NCBI RefSeq assembly: GCF_042678185.1 | Contig: NZ_JBHUDQ010000013.1 | Strand: one strand, 5' to 3' | DNA length: 64,000 nt | Source: Ramlibacter ginsenosidimutans | GTDB taxonomy: Bacteria; Pseudomonadota; Gammaproteobacteria; Burkholderiales; Burkholderiaceae_C | Part shown: piece after piece, positions 55,953 to 64,000 of the stretch | Layout: every line of letters begins with the position of its first letter | How positions within the stretch are numbered: the first letter of the stretch is position 1 | Notes under the pieces: model-generated | Seen by the model: only the letters and a program-made list of their open reading frames with translations | Databases searched by the model: none | Told to the model about the DNA's origin: nothing | Translations under genes and position numbers: made by a program

Positions 55953-57016
55953 GTGGAGCTCCCCAGGACCATGTTCCGCAACGGCACGATGGAAGTGATG
56001 GCGCGGTACCTGTAGCACTGCCAGTCTGCGGCGGTCAGTGCGATGTTCTGCCCCATGAGCACCGGCGTGTCGACGGTTGCGTCACAACTGCCATCCGCCT
56101 TGGGTTTTTGCTTTTGCGAGCTGCGCACAAGTACACCGATCTGCAGTGCGTGCACGCGCGAAATCTGCAGTGAGCTGGGCGCCGCCCACGATCCAGTTGG
56201 GGTTTGCCAGCCTTGCAGGCTCTGCGTGAGGCCATCCGTGTTGCCGTACTGCACGAGGAACGCCACCACGTCGTGGGCCAGCACCGCGCTGGGGCTTCCT
56301 GAGTCGAACGGCCGTTGCATCACCAGGTCTGTCCCGTTCACGGTAAAAACGGTCTGGCGCAGCTGTCCAAGCAGGAACACCTGACTGTTGTCGGCGTAGC
56401 TGGCGGTGGTGCTGAACGACTTCTGGTTGCTCGTGCCGGTGGCGTCGAATTGCAATTGGTATCCGATCGGGCCGCTAGGCGCCACCACGCCCGTGACTGT
56501 TCGAACCGTGCAAGGGGCCGCCACGCCCACTGGAGGCGCAATCATGACTGCCTGGCCTGCTTGTGCGTCGGTGTAGGCGGTCAGCTCCATCGACGTGTCG
56601 GCACTGGTCTGGTCGGAGCGCGTGAAGTTGGCAGTTGCGGCTTCGAGCGCCGTGCCATAAGTGAACGTCACGGTGCTCTTGGCACTGGCCGTGCTCACGG
56701 CAATAGGCAAAAGGGGCGTGTTGTCGTAGATGACTTTGTTGCCGATGGAGAAATTCAGCTGCGTGCACGGGATGTAGCCGCCGATGCTGAAACCAAGCCC
56801 CGCCTGCGACGCCTCGTATTTGACCGCCTGTAGCGCCGAGAGGCCGTTCGCCGTTGCAGAGCCCACGCCGGTTGCTTGACGCTGCGTTTGCATGAAGAAC
56901 TGCGCCATGGACATGGCCGCCAACACCACCAGCAGCGAAATCAGCATGCCTACCATCAGCTCCACGAGCGTGAAGCCTGCTTGCATGTGCTTGAGGACAG
57001 ACTTACGGACGGACAT
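55949..57016 (-). CDS. pilW: minor pilin assembly protein PilW
   Basis: 355 aa. A prepilin peptidase site QAGFTLVELMVGM lies near residue 14 followed by a membrane helix. The long C-terminal domain ends with a DW-x-CYRYR pattern (ADWQCYRYRAI) typical of PilW. Overlaps PilV by 14 bases and PilX by four. Confidence 0.9.
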   Translation of the reverse strand: MSVRKSVLKHMQAGFTLVELMVGMLISLLVVLAAMSMAQFFMQTQRQATGVGSATANGLSALQAVKYEASQAGLGFSIGGYIPCTQLNFSIGNKVIYDNTPLLPIAVSTASAKSTVTFTYGTALEAATANFTRSDQTSADTSMELTAYTDAQAGQAVMIAPPVGVAAPCTVRTVTGVVAPSGPIGYQLQFDATGTSNQKSFSTTASYADNSQVFLLGQLRQTVFTVNGTDLVMQRPFDSGSPSAVLAHDVVAFLVQYGNTDGLTQSLQGWQTPTGSWAAPSSLQISRVHALQIGVLVRSSQKQKPKADGSCDATVDTPVLMGQNIALTAADWQCYRYRAITSIVPLRNMVLGSST

Positions 57017-57422
57017 CGGTGGTCACCGTGTGAGTCCGAACGTCGTTGGCGGTTTTTCCAATCCACGTCATCGTGACGGTGAACTGGTTGCCACTCGTTG
57101 CGGCAGTGGCAGACACGAACCCGGGCAGAGAATGTTGCACGCGCGCGGACCACGCGGCGGCCTGACTCTGCGCAAAGGGGTTGGTACAGGCACCTGCGGC
57201 AGGCAACTGGTAGCACGGGAGGTTGGCCAGGTCTACGCGGACCTGGGTAAGAAGGTCTTCAGCCGCCGAAGAGGCGCTCAGGCGGGCTTGCGCATCGGTG
57301 GTCTGCGCCGTCATGCCCAGCTGAAATTTGGCTAGTCCGAGCAGTCCAAAGGACAGAATGACAATGGCGATGAGCGGCTCGAGCAGCCCGACTCCGCTTT
57401 GTTGCGAACGAAGCGATTTCAT
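57003..57422 (-). CDS. pilV: minor pilin PilV
   Basis: 139 aa from the ATG at 57422. The prepilin site is variant: SGVGLLEPLIAIVILSFGLLG, with G-V-G-L-L-E as usual for PilV. The C-terminal VTMTWIGK is typical. The start overlaps the FimT stop (ATGA). Confidence 0.9.
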   Translation of the reverse strand: MKSLRSQQSGVGLLEPLIAIVILSFGLLGLAKFQLGMTAQTTDAQARLSASSAAEDLLTQVRVDLANLPCYQLPAAGACTNPFAQSQAAAWSARVQHSLPGFVSATAATSGNQFTVTMTWIGKTANDVRTHTVTTDVRP

Positions 57423-57895
57423 GAACACGCTCCCGAAGTGCATAGGGACACCATCCCGCCCGGCTCGATGTGGACGGTGGGGCAGAGGACTTCGCCGCTG
57501 CACAATACGGTGGGACCACCGTCCACCGTGGCTTGGACGTCGGTGCCGAACGGCGTCAGGCGACCAGTGCTGTCGAACGAAGCCGTGAAGGCGCCCACCC
57601 GTGAGTGCGCAACTGGAACGGACCGGATGCTGGTCTGAGTCGTTCCGACCAAATACGTGACGTTCAGCGTGCCCGCGCCGTCAGACGCGATGGTGACTAC
57701 CAGATTGCGCTTGATGGCTTCGGTGCGTGCCAAAGCCGCGGTCGTCACGACCACATTGGCCGATTCGCGTATCCGGCTGTTGGTCATGTAGGCGCTCAGC
57801 GCAGGGAGGCCCTTCATCGCGAGGATGGCGATGACCGATACGACAACCATCAGCTCGATGAGGGTGAAGCCCGATGAAGAATGCGGCTTGTTCAC
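57419..57895 (-). CDS. fimT: FimT/FimU-type minor pilin (GspH domain)
   Basis: 158 aa with a GTG start at 57895 that overlaps the upstream stop (GTGA). The prepilin site is SSSGFTLIELMVVVSVIAIL. The GspH/FimT region includes ALARTEAIKRNLVVTI and ends with cysteines (VLCSGEVLC). FimU-type pilins link the tip complex to the major pilin. Confidence 0.88.
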   Translation of the reverse strand: MNKPHSSSGFTLIELMVVVSVIAILAMKGLPALSAYMTNSRIRESANVVVTTAALARTEAIKRNLVVTIASDGAGTLNVTYLVGTTQTSIRSVPVAHSRVGAFTASFDSTGRLTPFGTDVQATVDGGPTVLCSGEVLCPTVHIEPGGMVSLCTSGACS

Positions 57896-58380
57896 GAGTC
57901 GCACGACGCACCCCGGATGGTCCAGCAAGTGTTGGGCGACGGAACGCCCTTGGGATGGTGCACGGTGGTGCGCACGCCCTGCTCGTCCACCGTGTAGACC
58001 ACCCCCGCGACCGGACCGCTGCCGGTGGCTGTGGCGGTGTACCCGGTTCCGGCGGCATTTTTCAGCACGCAGGTCACCGTAAAGTTGGAGCCTGATGTGC
58101 CGGCCAGCGCGCACGCGGTCGGATTCGTCGCCAGGTCGCCGTAGTAGCCAACGTCCTGAAAACGCTGCTCCATGCGCGTCTGGTATGCCGACAGAGCGTC
58201 CAGGCCCGCGGGAATCTTCGACCGAAAGATGTAGGAGCTGTATGCCGGAAGCGCGAGCGCGGCAAGGATGGCAATGACGGCCATGGCCACCATCACTTCA
58301 ATCAGGGTAAAGCCGCGGCATCTGCACCGCAAAAACTCCACCTTACGAAGCTCAGACATGCACAAGTTCATGATCGTCAT
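57892..58380 (-). CDS. pilE: PilE-type minor pilin
   Basis: 162 aa from the ATG at 58380; ATGs at 58371 and 58359 are alternatives. The prepilin site RGFTLIEVMVAMAVIAIL is followed by LPAYSSYIFRSKIPAG and a disulfide-type C-terminus (NTCWTIRGASCDS). First gene of the minor-pilin operon, preceded closely by a short ORF at 58386. Confidence 0.88.
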   Translation of the reverse strand: MTIMNLCMSELRKVEFLRCRCRGFTLIEVMVAMAVIAILAALALPAYSSYIFRSKIPAGLDALSAYQTRMEQRFQDVGYYGDLATNPTACALAGTSGSNFTVTCVLKNAAGTGYTATATGSGPVAGVVYTVDEQGVRTTVHHPKGVPSPNTCWTIRGASCDS

Positions 58381-58385
58381 ATCGC

Positions 58386-58547
58386 TCAGATCCTCTTGGC
58401 GCGCACGCTGCTCCTGAAACCGAAAGCCGACGACCGAGAGCAGGCGGATAGTCGTTGCCGAGCTAGTTGGCGTCTTGGTGGCTGAATACGTCGCTGGCCT
58501 GCGATTTGCTCGCTTGCGGCAACGCTTGCGGAAACGACACTTGGCAT
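58386..58547 (-). CDS. short ORF with strong ribosome binding site upstream of pilE
   Basis: 53 codons from an ATG at 58547 with AGGAGG seven bases before, the best ribosome binding site in this region. The product is Arg/Ser/Ala-rich (RRIQPPRRQLARQRL) and not recognisable. It stops five bases before the pilE start. It may be a leader ORF coupling translation of pilE, or a small gene. Confidence 0.45.
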   Translation of the reverse strand: MPSVVSASVAASEQIAGQRRIQPPRRQLARQRLSACSRSSAFGFRSSVRAKRI

Positions 58548-59450
58548 ATCAGCCTCCTGGTGTGCTTACAAACTCTATCGTTTCGGTACGTTGTTTAACA
58601 GGCGCGATAGCGAAAAAGTACGCGAATCCTGGAAAGGGCCGCAAATGGATCCGCTTGGAAGCGCATGTCGACCGTTCATGCCGGCCACTATTGTTCGGCT
58701 GCAACAGGGCCCTTCCTGTACGCACAGGAACTCCGGCACCACCGATCCGCTTGAGGCTCGCTCTGCGCGGCGTGAGTGAAGCCCACGGCCTTGGGTGAAC
58801 CGTCCCGGGTGTCGCGCGAGACACACGGGCGCGCCGCATGTCCGCGCCCTGGGCTGCAGGCGCTTGGATGTGGATGCGACGCGTTGGAGCGCGGTCCCGG
58901 CGCGACAGGCTGAGCAACCTGATATCAGCTTCAGAACGAGCTACCCAATCCCGACACCATCTCGCTGACGGTGCATCACGGGTCATATCTCGTGCTGGTC
59001 GCCGGAGGGGCCGCCACGCTGAGCGATCTACGCTATTGCTGGAGCTGACTGCGACCGTGACAAAGAACGAGCACTCTGAACCATGGCGGACAAAACCCGA
59101 GGCTGGGACACGACTGTCGCGCGTCGCCTTAGCGGTGCGTGATACGTTGGGCAAGGCTCTGGCGCGCAGATCGCACCCCAGAGCGGGCTTGATCTCCAGG
59201 GCCTTCGACAACCTCCCGCGAGTCTCAGAGTGCATTTTCCATACTGGCGGCGCCTCATCGACCTCCAGGGCACCAACGAGCCGAGGTTCGCGCCGATGTG
59301 ATCACGCAACTGCAGGCAGGAGCAATCACTGTGTAGAAAGTGACTGCTCCGTCGAGACCGATGTGCCCAATCGTTCACATGTGGTGCACCGCCCTAGGGA
59401 TGCGGAAGTCCGTTCACACTGAGCGGTGTTCTAGGGCCGCCAAGCGGATG
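58548..59450. other. gap of about 900 bp without a gene
   Basis: Several long frames exist but all look like shadows: arginine/serine-rich, no ribosome binding site and no family. It presumably holds the promoter of the pilin operon (minus) and DNA upstream of the small-protein module (plus). Confidence 0.45.
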
Positions 59451-59480
59451 TTGCAATATGTATCAAGACGTCTCTATAGT
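59451..59480 (+). promoter_or_regulatory. sigma70-like promoter of the 53-aa gene, copy 2
   Basis: TTGCAA (59451-59456), 18-bp spacer, TATAGT (59475-59480). It matches the first copy at 1493-1522 in both boxes, spacing and most spacer bases. Confidence 0.72.
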
Positions 59481-59487
59481 ACTCACG

Positions 59488-59507
59488 CGTTAGGGAGTGA
59501 CCTAACG
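59488..59507. promoter_or_regulatory. inverted repeat at the predicted transcription start, copy 2
   Basis: CGTTAGG (59488-59494) and CCTAACG (59501-59507) form a perfect seven-base inverted repeat with a six-base centre, starting seven bases after the -10 box. The position matches copy 1 at 1529-1551. Candidate operator or leader hairpin. Confidence 0.62.
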
Positions 59508-59531
59508 TTCTCATCAACGAGGAGGTTTGAA

Positions 59532-59693
59532 ATGTCGAATTTCTCTCAAAGTGCAGTCGGAAGCATGACGGTGGCAAAGCCGGAGATCCGGGCCGGCGTT
59601 ACTCCCCTGGCAGGCTTATTCAAAGTGCTGAAAGAAGTGGCGCTCGCCACGCCACTGGCGCTGTTCATCAACGGCCTGCTAACTGGGCACTGA
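59532..59693 (+). CDS. 53-aa small protein, module copy 2
   Basis: ATG at 59532 with GAGGAGG just upstream (59518-59524). 53 aa, paralogue of 1575-1736 with the identical block VLKEVALATPL and the same KPEI motif. The C-terminal half is hydrophobic (VALATPLALFINGLL). About 150 bp of DNA beyond the stop is also similar between copies. The 79-aa gene follows 236 bp later on the same strand. Unknown function; the size, helix and tightly conserved control region suggest a regulated small membrane or signalling peptide (inference). Confidence 0.75.
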   Translation: MSNFSQSAVGSMTVAKPEIRAGVTPLAGLFKVLKEVALATPLALFINGLLTGH

Positions 59694-59929
59694 TGAATCG
59701 AGACTCGCAGTTTGCTCATCACCTAGGCGAGCTGCGCGCGCGACACTTTGGTTCTGCGCGCTGAGAAGATCCGTTCGCAAAGCGGGGCCCGAGGGTCTTG
59801 TAGGAAGCGCGAGCAGCGTGTTCTAGCCTCACGTGAACGGTGGCTGGTACGCGGATCCAGCACAAGCGTTTGCGGACGTACTTGTCACCCCGACGACCAA
59901 GAATGCTTCAGCTATTCCGGAGCACAGAC

Positions 59930-60169
59930 ATGTCCCTCGAATCGTTCCATCACGTCCTTCAAGCTCAGATCGCCGCCTATGCGGCACTGGTTAACGCGTT
60001 GAGGAAAGAGGACTCCATAGACGTCAAGGCGCTTTCGGCACGGCTGGGCGGGTATGCCGAACTGTTGCAGCCGCTGCGCCCTACTGCCGCGCACATGCTG
60101 AATGCATATTCGGCCGCGGTCTCCGGTGAAGCACCCGATCTTGCGGCAATCTTGGAGACGTTGAACTGA
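59930..60169 (+). CDS. 79-aa small protein, module copy 2
   Basis: ATG at 59930, preceded by CCGGAGCACA as in copy 1. Paralogue of 904-1143 with 67 of 79 residues identical; the changes are mostly conservative (Ile/Val, Lys/Glu, Ser/Asn). Soluble and helical, with no known motif. Strong conservation compared with the flanking DNA implies selection on the protein. The gene at 60230 follows 60 bp later. Confidence 0.8.
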   Translation: MSLESFHHVLQAQIAAYAALVNALRKEDSIDVKALSARLGGYAELLQPLRPTAAHMLNAYSAAVSGEAPDLAAILETLN

Positions 60170-60229
60170 CCACAGCAAACCCCGGCGCGATCCGTACCGC
60201 CGGCGTTCACGCCTAGGTAGATAGTCGGC

Positions 60230-60571
60230 ATGTATTCCGAGACTTTGGTGTGCCGGGAAGTCGACCTGCGTGAGGACCTGCGCCTACAGGTGGTGAGCGT
60301 CGCGTGCGAGCTGGTCACTCTGGAGGTGCTTGTTCAGGAGGAGGCACAGGCGCCGGGAGACAGCGCACAGACGCTTGTCTTGCAGGCCCGGGAACTCGCC
60401 ACCAAGGCCCGGGCTGTGTTGTCACCGAGCACGAACTTCGACACGTTCGGCGAAGCCGTGCTTAGGGCCGCCTTGGCCGTTCTTAGCGAAAACGTCATGG
60501 CCATGCGCCAGGTCCGAGGGACGCTAGCGCAGCTCGTTGCTCCGGCACCGGACATCGAGTTACCGGGCTAG
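60230..60571 (+). CDS. small helical hypothetical protein
   Basis: 113 aa, helical, leucine/alanine/valine-rich (LRLQVVSVACELVTLEVLVQ, VLRAALAVLSENVMAMRQV). It lies 60 bp after the 79-aa gene on the same strand and may be cotranscribed. No relative is present next to copy 1. Family unknown. Confidence 0.5.
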   Translation: MYSETLVCREVDLREDLRLQVVSVACELVTLEVLVQEEAQAPGDSAQTLVLQARELATKARAVLSPSTNFDTFGEAVLRAALAVLSENVMAMRQVRGTLAQLVAPAPDIELPG

Positions 60572-60706
60572 ACGGGGAACTGAACAGCGTCACTTCGGAG
60601 TCTGACGCAGCTGAAGAGTCGGGAGCGTCGAAGCCCCTTTGGCAACGCAACGCGCATAACCGCACCGGCCAGGCCGTGTAGTGACGTGCCCCGACACGGC
60701 GCGCAC

Positions 60707-60958
60707 CTAGAACCAGCGCGCCGGCGGCGGCAATGTGCCCCTGGGCCTCTTCAACCCGAACATGTTCAAGGACAATCTCGCGGCCACCTGGGGAAGCAGC
60801 GCCTCCTCCTCGTCTTCGAAGACCTTCGGATTCTGGAGCATCTGGTCCGACATGGAGTGATGGCTCTGAAGGGCCTTAATCAACGCCTCCGCCAAGACCG
60901 CCTTGAAGGCGCCGTTGGCGAACTGGCCAGCTGTTGGGTTCACCTTGGCCCGCGCCAT
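60707..60958 (-). CDS. small hypothetical protein
   Basis: 83 aa from the ATG at 60958. The translation is protein-like (NPTAGQFANGAFKAVLAEAL, SMSDQMLQNPKVFEDEEEAL). No family is assigned. It lies 21 bp after the stop of the chimeric DUF1345 remnant on the same strand. Confidence 0.45.
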   Translation of the reverse strand: MARAKVNPTAGQFANGAFKAVLAEALIKALQSHHSMSDQMLQNPKVFEDEEEALLPQVAARLSLNMFGLKRPRGTLPPPARWF

Positions 60959-60979
60959 GATGCGGGGGAGCAGCCGCCC

Positions 60980-61340
60980 TTAAGCGGCAGGTTGCTTCGG
61001 GCGCGCTTGGGTTGTAGCTTGGCCTGACTGCAAAGATTGTGAGGGGCCGCCAGCCGGGGAAGCGTCACCTGAAAATAAGCCCGACGCCACGTTGATGGTC
61101 AATGCAATGAGCGTCGTGTTGAAGAAGAACGCTAGGGTGCAATGCACCGTGCCTGTCCGGCGCATGGGCCGGCTAGTGAAGCTCACGTCTGCGGTCTGGC
61201 CGGAAGTCCCGATGACACTGGAAAAGTAGAGGAAATCACCGTAGTCAGGCGCGTGGCCGCCAGGAAAGTCGAGAGCACCGCGCTGACCTCGTGTTTCGGC
61301 GAGGTAGTAGTCGTGCGCGTAGTGCAGCGCAAACATCACC
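60980..61340 (-). pseudogene. DUF1345 membrane protein, C-terminal fragment
   Basis: From about MFALHYAHDYY at 61336 the minus strand encodes the end of a DUF1345 protein: GALDFPGGHAPDYGDFLYFS, IGTSGQTADVSFTSRPMRR and LAFFFNTTLIALTINVASGL. The N-terminal helices are missing. In the same frame it is joined to the SDR remnant upstream. Confidence 0.7.
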
Positions 61341-61828
61341 GCCATCGCTTCCACCGCCCACTCGGAAGTGTTGTAGGGCCCATAAAAGGGAATCGCGATG
61401 CGTCCCAGCACGCTGGAGATCTGCAGCAGGAGGCCCGAGCCTTGCGGTCGCATGGGCGGCAGGACGGCGCGATGACGCGCTGCACGCCGAACACGTTGAC
61501 GTCGAACAGGCGCTTGAAGTCGTCCTGCGCGAAGGTCTCCTGCACGCCGAGCACGCCGAGGCCCACGTTGTTCACGACGATGTCGATGCCGGCCATGGCT
61601 TGGATCGCAGCCTCGACGCCGGCATTGACGCTGGCGTCCCCGGTGACGTCCATCTCGACGACCGCGGCGCGTTGCCCGCTCCGCGGAGGCTGCTGCGTTC
61701 TTCCCGGCAATGTCGCGCAGCGAGGCTGCCGCTGTGTGGCCGCGCTGCAGCAGTGCGAGGACGGTGCGCTTGCCGAAGCCGCCGTTTGCTCCGGTGATGA
61801 TCGTCAAGGGCTCGAACACAGCAGACAC
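61341..61828 (-). pseudogene. SDR oxidoreductase fragment with two frameshifts
   Basis: It starts at GTG 61828 after AAGGAA: FEPLTIITGANGGFGKRTVL, the SDR nucleotide-binding motif. The middle (VVEMDVTGDASVNAGVEAAI, DIVVNNVGLGVLG) lies in another frame, and the active-site part (ISSVLGRIAIPFYGPYNTSE) returns to the first frame. It then breaks off into the DUF1345 fragment. Divergent from the LysR gene at 62104, whose target it may once have been. Confidence 0.7.
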
Positions 61829-62103
61829 TCGAAATTCCTTTGTCTGGGCCTCAAGATCAGGGTTGTTGCAAGGCGAAGAACACAGCGTCGAACTGCGCTC
61901 CATCGAAGTCCGCCCTGCGTGGCCAGGGCGCCGATGCGCGTCTGCAAGGCCGCATCGGCGAGGAAGCGCTCGACCACGGCGTCGTTCTGGCCCGCTGGCT
62001 TCACGCTGCGGGGGTCGATGGGCGCCGCTCCACCCGCCGGCGAGTCTTCACCGCCGGAGATAAACTGGGTTTCGGGAACTTCTATCATTGCCCCAGGGAA
62101 CAG

Positions 62104-63063
62104 ATGACGCGCACGTTCGATCCCGTCCAGGTAGGCAGCATTGAGCTGTTCTGCAGGGCTGCCGAGCTTGGCAGTTTCACCGCCGCCGCCGAGGCCATGG
62201 GGATCACGCCCGCCGCCGTGAGCCGGTCCATCAGCCGGATCGAGGCGCGACTGGGTGTGCGGCTGTTCGTGCGCACCACGCGCAGCATCCGGCTGACCAG
62301 CGACGGCGAGGTCTACCGGGCCGAGTGCCAGCAGGCACTGGACCAGATCGCCGAAGCCGAACGTGCCATTACCGGCCAGCAGAGGGAGGCCAAGGGACTA
62401 CTGCGTATCAGTGTCGGCACGGTCTACGGGCGCCATCGGCTGGTGCCCCTGCTGCCGCGCTTCACGGCTGCTTATCCCGGGATCGAAATCGAGCTGAATC
62501 TTTCGAACCGCAACATCGATTTTGTCGAGGACGGCTATGACCTCGCCATCCGCATGGGCGAACCCAGGGACTCCCGGCTCGTGACGCGCAAGCTCGAAGA
62601 CGCTTGGCTGGGGGTCTTCGCTTCGCCGGACTACCTGAAGCGCAAGGGCACGCCGAAGTCTGTGGCGGATCTCGGGGACCATGAGTTGATCCAGTTCGTG
62701 CTGCCCAGCACCGGCCGCCCGATGGCGTGGATCTTCAAGGACAGCGAGGGCCGAGACGTCGACTTTGGATTCGAGAGCCGGCAGCGCGTCACGGACGACG
62801 TGCTTGGCTGCGTCGCATGGGCTCGGGCAGGCGGTGGCCTCTTCCAGATCTACCACTTCGTGGCGCAGGAGGCTGTGCGATCGGGTCAGCTCGTCGAAGT
62901 CCTGAAGCAGGTCGGCGCGCGCGCACGCCCCTTCTACATCCTCTATCCGCAGAACAGGCATCTGTCGGCACGGGTGCGCGCGTTCGCGGACTTCCTGGTC
63001 GGCTCGGTTCAGTTGGCGGGGGCGGCGGAAGGTGCGACAACGGTGAGCGGCGCCATTCTGTGA
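62104..63063 (+). CDS. LysR-family regulator
   Basis: 319 aa. The DNA-binding domain has GSIELFCRAAELGSFTAAAE and AAVSRSISRIEARLGVRLF. The effector domain begins LLRISVGTVYGRHRLVPLLP and includes LNLSNRNIDFVEDGYDLAIR, the pattern of the DsdC/CrgA-like branch that regulates nearby oxidoreductases. It is divergent from the broken SDR gene, its probable former target. Confidence 0.9.
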   Translation: MTRTFDPVQVGSIELFCRAAELGSFTAAAEAMGITPAAVSRSISRIEARLGVRLFVRTTRSIRLTSDGEVYRAECQQALDQIAEAERAITGQQREAKGLLRISVGTVYGRHRLVPLLPRFTAAYPGIEIELNLSNRNIDFVEDGYDLAIRMGEPRDSRLVTRKLEDAWLGVFASPDYLKRKGTPKSVADLGDHELIQFVLPSTGRPMAWIFKDSEGRDVDFGFESRQRVTDDVLGCVAWARAGGGLFQIYHFVAQEAVRSGQLVEVLKQVGARARPFYILYPQNRHLSARVRAFADFLVGSVQLAGAAEGATTVSGAIL

Positions 63064-63138
63064 TCAGTGCGTCTGCTGCTGCCAGGGTTTGCGTTGCCAT
63101 CACCGATAGGATCGGGCGAAATCGTTCTTGTTGTACCA

Positions 63139-63519
63139 ATGCACGCACCGAAGCGATCGCTGCTCACCGACTTCTATGAGCGGGAAGCGCGAAAGCTGAT
63201 TCAAGACGCCAAGGCCAAGCACCAAGAGAAGCTCCAGGAGCACTTCGCCTACGAGGACCTCGCCGAGCTCTTGCGGGCGCACGGCATGGACATCGAGCAC
63301 CAAGCGTTGATCAACAAGATCCGCAAAGCGAACTTCTCCCTCACGTTCGCCATGGAGGTGCTGACCGTCCTTGGTCAGCCCCGCATCAACATCCCACCGC
63401 TGCCCCCAGCCGAGAAGGCGAAAATCCTTCGCCGGTCACGAACTGCTCGGTTATACAGTATTCGCCGCAGTAGCCGGCCGGCCGCTAATGCCCGGGTGGC
63501 GCTGTCGGGAATCTGCTAG
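63139..63519 (+). CDS. DUF6471-domain protein
   Basis: 126 aa from the ATG at 63139. The DUF6471-like core is LAELLRAHGMDIEHQALINK, IRKANFSLTFAMEVLTVLG and INIPPLPP, a short helix-turn-helix-like domain often found near mobile elements. The last 35 residues are arginine-rich and may be read-through of a lost stop. Confidence 0.65.
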   Translation: MHAPKRSLLTDFYEREARKLIQDAKAKHQEKLQEHFAYEDLAELLRAHGMDIEHQALINKIRKANFSLTFAMEVLTVLGQPRINIPPLPPAEKAKILRRSRTARLYSIRRSSRPAANARVALSGIC

Positions 63520-63869
63520 TCCTTGCACGGAACGTCGAGCCAACCCTGGTGCAGATTGAAGGCGGCGCATGCCGGGGCTTATTCCAACACCACCTGTGAG
63601 ATCGCTAAACCCTGGCGTTGGCTCAGAATTCGCTACCGTATCGAGAACTCCTGATGTCGAAATAACGGCACGACACCGGCATTGAGGAACGGCTGCAGTG
63701 GACGACCGGCACCCACCGCGTACGTGCACGTACCATGGTCATCTACCGGCCAGTGCCTTGATTCGGCAGTGCTTTTCCTCACCCGAGTAAATCCCGGATT
63801 ATGCGAAGTGAGCCCGCATCGCGTGGTCTTCTGCAGGGGAAGGTTGCTTGGCGCGTCATTGGATGTGCG
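63520..63869. other. gap without convincing gene
   Basis: DNA next to the transposase; may hold the IS end. No inverted repeat could be defined because only one end is in the window. Confidence 0.4.
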
Positions 63870-64000
63870 CTAGTTGTCGAATCTCAGGAGGTTGTTCACA
63901 GCGCGGATCCGAGACATGGGCGGCCTGTGATTAAGAGCGGAGTGTGGTCGCAGCCAGTTGTAGCGGTCAATGAAGGGCTGCAAAGCGGCTTCGCGTTCGG
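63870..64000 (-). mobile_element. IS481-type transposase, C-terminal end (cut by window end)
   Basis: The minus strand from the window edge reads EREAALQPFIDRYNWLRPHS, then ALNHRPPMSRIRAVNNLLRF, to a TAG at 63870-63872. The YNW-RPHSAL block and the NNLLR ending are hallmarks of IS481-family DDE transposases. The catalytic D-D and most of the protein lie beyond the window. Confidence 0.75.

Noticed and set aside
58549..59235. 228-aa minus-strand ORF in the large gap upstream of the pilin operon
   Set aside because: Arginine/serine-rich composition, no start signals and no domain; typical of an open frame in GC-rich DNA.
61804..62088. 94-aa minus-strand ORF between the SDR remnant and the LysR gene
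   Set aside because: It overlaps the better supported SDR start and LysR leader; its second half is antisense-like and unrecognisable.
1..64000. CRISPR arrays, rRNA, tRNA and riboswitches
   Set aside because: None was recognised by eye. The only regular tandem array is the short heptanucleotide repeat, which has no spacers.

Overview
The window is a GC-rich chromosomal stretch from a Gram-negative bacterium. A porin ending in phenylalanine, a minor-pilin operon of the PilE/FimT/PilV/PilW/PilX/PilY1 type, a DUF1800-DUF1501 pair, dipeptide-type ABC transporters with LysR regulators and the general codon use all point to Betaproteobacteria, order Burkholderiales, probably Comamonadaceae (Ramlibacter/Variovorax-like). 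The family placement is inference; no rRNA or tRNA gene was seen.

Layout. 0-2.5 kb: small unknown proteins, including a 53-aa and a 79-aa protein, both of which have a second copy at 59.5-60.2 kb. 2.4-13 kb: a broken VOC gene, a serine hydrolase, two overlapping SDR genes (one frameshifted), a PAS histidine kinase, a compact ketosynthase / acyl carrier protein / cysteine-type alpha/beta hydrolase unit, and a porin. 13-19.3 kb: DUF1232, the DUF1800-DUF1501 pair, a TPR protein, a CsbD-like gene, a decayed second ketosynthase and a small exported protein. 19.4-30 kb: a heptanucleotide tandem repeat, an AI-2E permease, uppP, then a mobile-element graveyard with a large serine recombinase, broken copies of neighbouring sequence, and a frameshifted traB-like gene. 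30-37 kb: two envelope proteins, a DUF347 membrane protein, a PAP2 phosphatase, and a PepSY protein divergent from a two-component system.

37.3-49.4 kb is a catabolic locus. A minus-strand run of ten closely spaced or overlapping genes encodes an enolase-superfamily enzyme, two ABC ATPases, an NAD-dependent epimerase, a RidA protein, a solute-binding protein, two permeases, an arylformamidase-like hydrolase and a 78-aa protein. A thiamine-diphosphate enzyme is divergent from it, followed by a convergent LysR gene. Together they suggest import and breakdown of one compound that cannot be named from sequence.

49.6-52 kb holds small conserved unknowns and an amidase remnant followed by an intrinsic terminator. 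52-58.5 kb is the type IV minor pilin / PilY1 operon on the minus strand, preceded by a short ORF with a strong ribosome binding site. 59.4-64 kb holds the second small-protein module, a chimeric SDR/DUF1345 pseudogene, a LysR gene, a DUF6471 gene, and the end of an IS481-type transposase cut by the window edge.

The most unusual feature is the pair of small-protein modules some 58 kb apart. They share a sigma70-like promoter, an inverted repeat just downstream of the -10 box, and two protein families I do not recognise. The window also carries many gene fragments and chimeras (VOC, SDR, ketosynthase, MarR, recombinase, traB, MFS, amidase, DUF1345), which suggests active gene loss and rearrangement or, for single frameshifts, possible assembly errors.
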